Program-made: the position numbers and the translations under genes
The notes under the pieces: model-generated
What the model was told of the DNA's origin: nothing
The model's database searches: none
What the model saw: the letters and a program-made list of their open reading frames with translations, nothing else
Assembly: GCA_016840905.1 (NCBI GenBank)
Contig: JAEORM010000287.1
Location: forward strand, 1 to 6,726
Source: Candidatus Gerdarchaeota archaeon
GTDB taxonomy: Archaea; Asgardarchaeota; Heimdallarchaeia; JABLTI01
Direction of reading: 5' to 3'
Length of the DNA: 6,726 nt
Shown here: one piece after another, positions 6,029-6,726 of the stretch
Numbering within the stretch: position 1 is the first letter of the stretch
Layout: each line of letters begins with the position of its first letter

Positions 6029-6667
6029 CTATCCTATTCTAGCAAACTGTGTATATGCAGCATCTAGATTTAAATTACCGCCACTTGTCTGATAACCTTG
6101 TGCCATCAAATATTGACCGCTAGTTAATTTAGCAATACCAGCAACATTAACCACAGTAAACATTCCATTCGCAGCGCCTATTAAAGAATAACCAATCGTT
6201 AAACTTGTTCCTGTGTATATTCTTACTGCTCTAACGCCTGTAGCATTTGAAGCAAAAAATATACTAGTTGTCATTAAATAGAAACCATCATAAGGAGCAT
6301 AGAATTTATCAGAATTTGAAGACGGATCATGACACCCACCTTGATCCCAATATTCGCTACCAGCATGAGGTATACTTGCCCATACGCCATTTGAAAAAAG
6401 ATTTGTAATTGCTCCACTACTTCCATAACAACCAAAAAAACTTAATAAAGTTTTAGATCCATCTGATCTTTTTGAAAATACGGCATCACTTATGGAGAAT
6501 AAACGATTATATCCTGATGCTGGCGAAGATGGTTCTGTTATATTTGTTAAATCTAACGCCGTTTCTATTGGGTTTCCAGCTAAACTATCAATCAAATCAA
6601 TATAATGACTTTCATTTGGAACTTTTCCATTCTCAAAATATGTCTTTAATGTCGTTTTTGAGACCAT
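6029..6667 (-). CDS. Tail-fibre-like protein with C1q/TNF-like C-terminal domain
   Basis: This 212-residue protein is probably a virion surface or receptor-binding protein. Residues 5-29 (TTLKTYFENGKVPNESHYIDLIDSL) match, in pattern, the short 'F.TG..PTE..F.DLIDSL' segment often seen at the start of phage fibre-like proteins. Residues about 45-75 (EPSSPASGYNRLFS...SDGSKTLL) resemble the 'P.aP.sG..RLY...dG' link region of such proteins. From about 120 to the end the pattern fits a C1q/TNF-like jelly roll: FYAPYDGFYLMTTSIFF, NATGVRAVRIY, then LTSGQYLMAQGYQTSGG and a closing FARIG. C1q-like heads are usually trimeric. The protein is short for a complete fibre, so it may attach to another tail protein or be a head decoration. 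The ATG has AAAGGAGG 8 bases upstream. Confidence 0.75.
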   Translation of the reverse strand: MVSKTTLKTYFENGKVPNESHYIDLIDSLAGNPIETALDLTNITEPSSPASGYNRLFSISDAVFSKRSDGSKTLLSFFGCYGSSGAITNLFSNGVWASIPHAGSEYWDQGGCHDPSSNSDKFYAPYDGFYLMTTSIFFASNATGVRAVRIYTGTSLTIGYSLIGAANGMFTVVNVAGIAKLTSGQYLMAQGYQTSGGNLNLDAAYTQFARIG

Positions 6668-6675
6668 ATTCGATA

Positions 6676-6683
6676 CCTCCTTT
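6676..6683 (-). promoter_or_regulatory. Strong ribosome binding site of the fibre-like gene
   Basis: AAAGGAGG on the minus strand lies 8 bases before ATG 6667-6665, confirming that start. Together with the GC-rich palindrome further upstream it makes 6668-6726 an untranslated leader or intergenic stretch. Confidence 0.85.
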
Positions 6684-6698
6684 CAATCGACTTTTTTA

Positions 6699-6722
6699 AA
6701 AATATCCCCCCGGGGAAATTTT
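6699..6722 (-). other. GC-rich palindromic island: possible terminator or packaging site
   Basis: Six C followed by four G (plus strand 6706-6715) stand alone in very AT-rich DNA. On the minus strand AAAATTTCCC (6722-6713) and GGGATATTTT (6708-6699) can pair at nine of ten positions around a CGGG loop, with a T tract in the 3' arm, as in an intrinsic terminator of the preceding, unseen gene. C/G-rich palindromes near terminase genes can also be cohesive-end or terminase recognition sites. The window ends here, so neither reading can be settled. Confidence 0.4.
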
Positions 6723-6726
6723 AGGG

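Overview
The window is a piece of a tailed double-stranded DNA phage, or an integrated prophage of that type. All ten genes lie on the minus strand, are packed with gaps of 2 to about 20 bases or short overlaps, and have strong AAAGGAGG-like ribosome binding sites. The DNA is AT-rich (by eye about one third G+C). Phage identity rests on a recognisable portal protein, large terminase, HNH endonuclease, connector-like protein and fibre-like protein. The ribosome binding sites and low G+C would suit a Gram-positive host such as a Firmicute, but nothing here fixes the host. No integrase, tRNA, insertion sequence, CRISPR array or defence gene was seen.

Reading in the direction of transcription (from 6726 down to 1), the layout is: a GC-rich palindromic island at the window edge; a fibre-like protein with an N-terminal adaptor segment and a C1q/TNF-like end (6667-6029); an unrecognised 119-residue protein (6025-5666); a 158-base non-coding gap with a long inverted repeat; a TIM-barrel, glycoside-hydrolase-like putative lysin (5507-4599); a small-terminase-like protein (4580-4236); an HNH endonuclease overlapping it (4255-3842); a gp6-like head-tail connector candidate (3830-3489); two proteins sharing a short HxGxxGMKWG-type motif (3476-2700 and 2688-2230); the large terminase (2227-482); and the start of the portal gene (461 to beyond position 1).

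The genes fit together as the junction between the end of a late region (host recognition, lysis) and the start of the packaging and head module (small terminase, HNH, large terminase, portal). TerL and the HNH enzyme probably work together in DNA packaging, and the portal is the ring through which TerL pumps DNA.

The least explained elements are two. One is the RNA-level structure just upstream of the lysin gene: a 24-base-pair stem that is unbroken only in the transcribed strand, plus a 13-base segment complementary to the lysin ribosome binding site. The other is the pair of adjacent small basic proteins carrying three copies of the GMKWG motif. No complete novel system is demonstrated.
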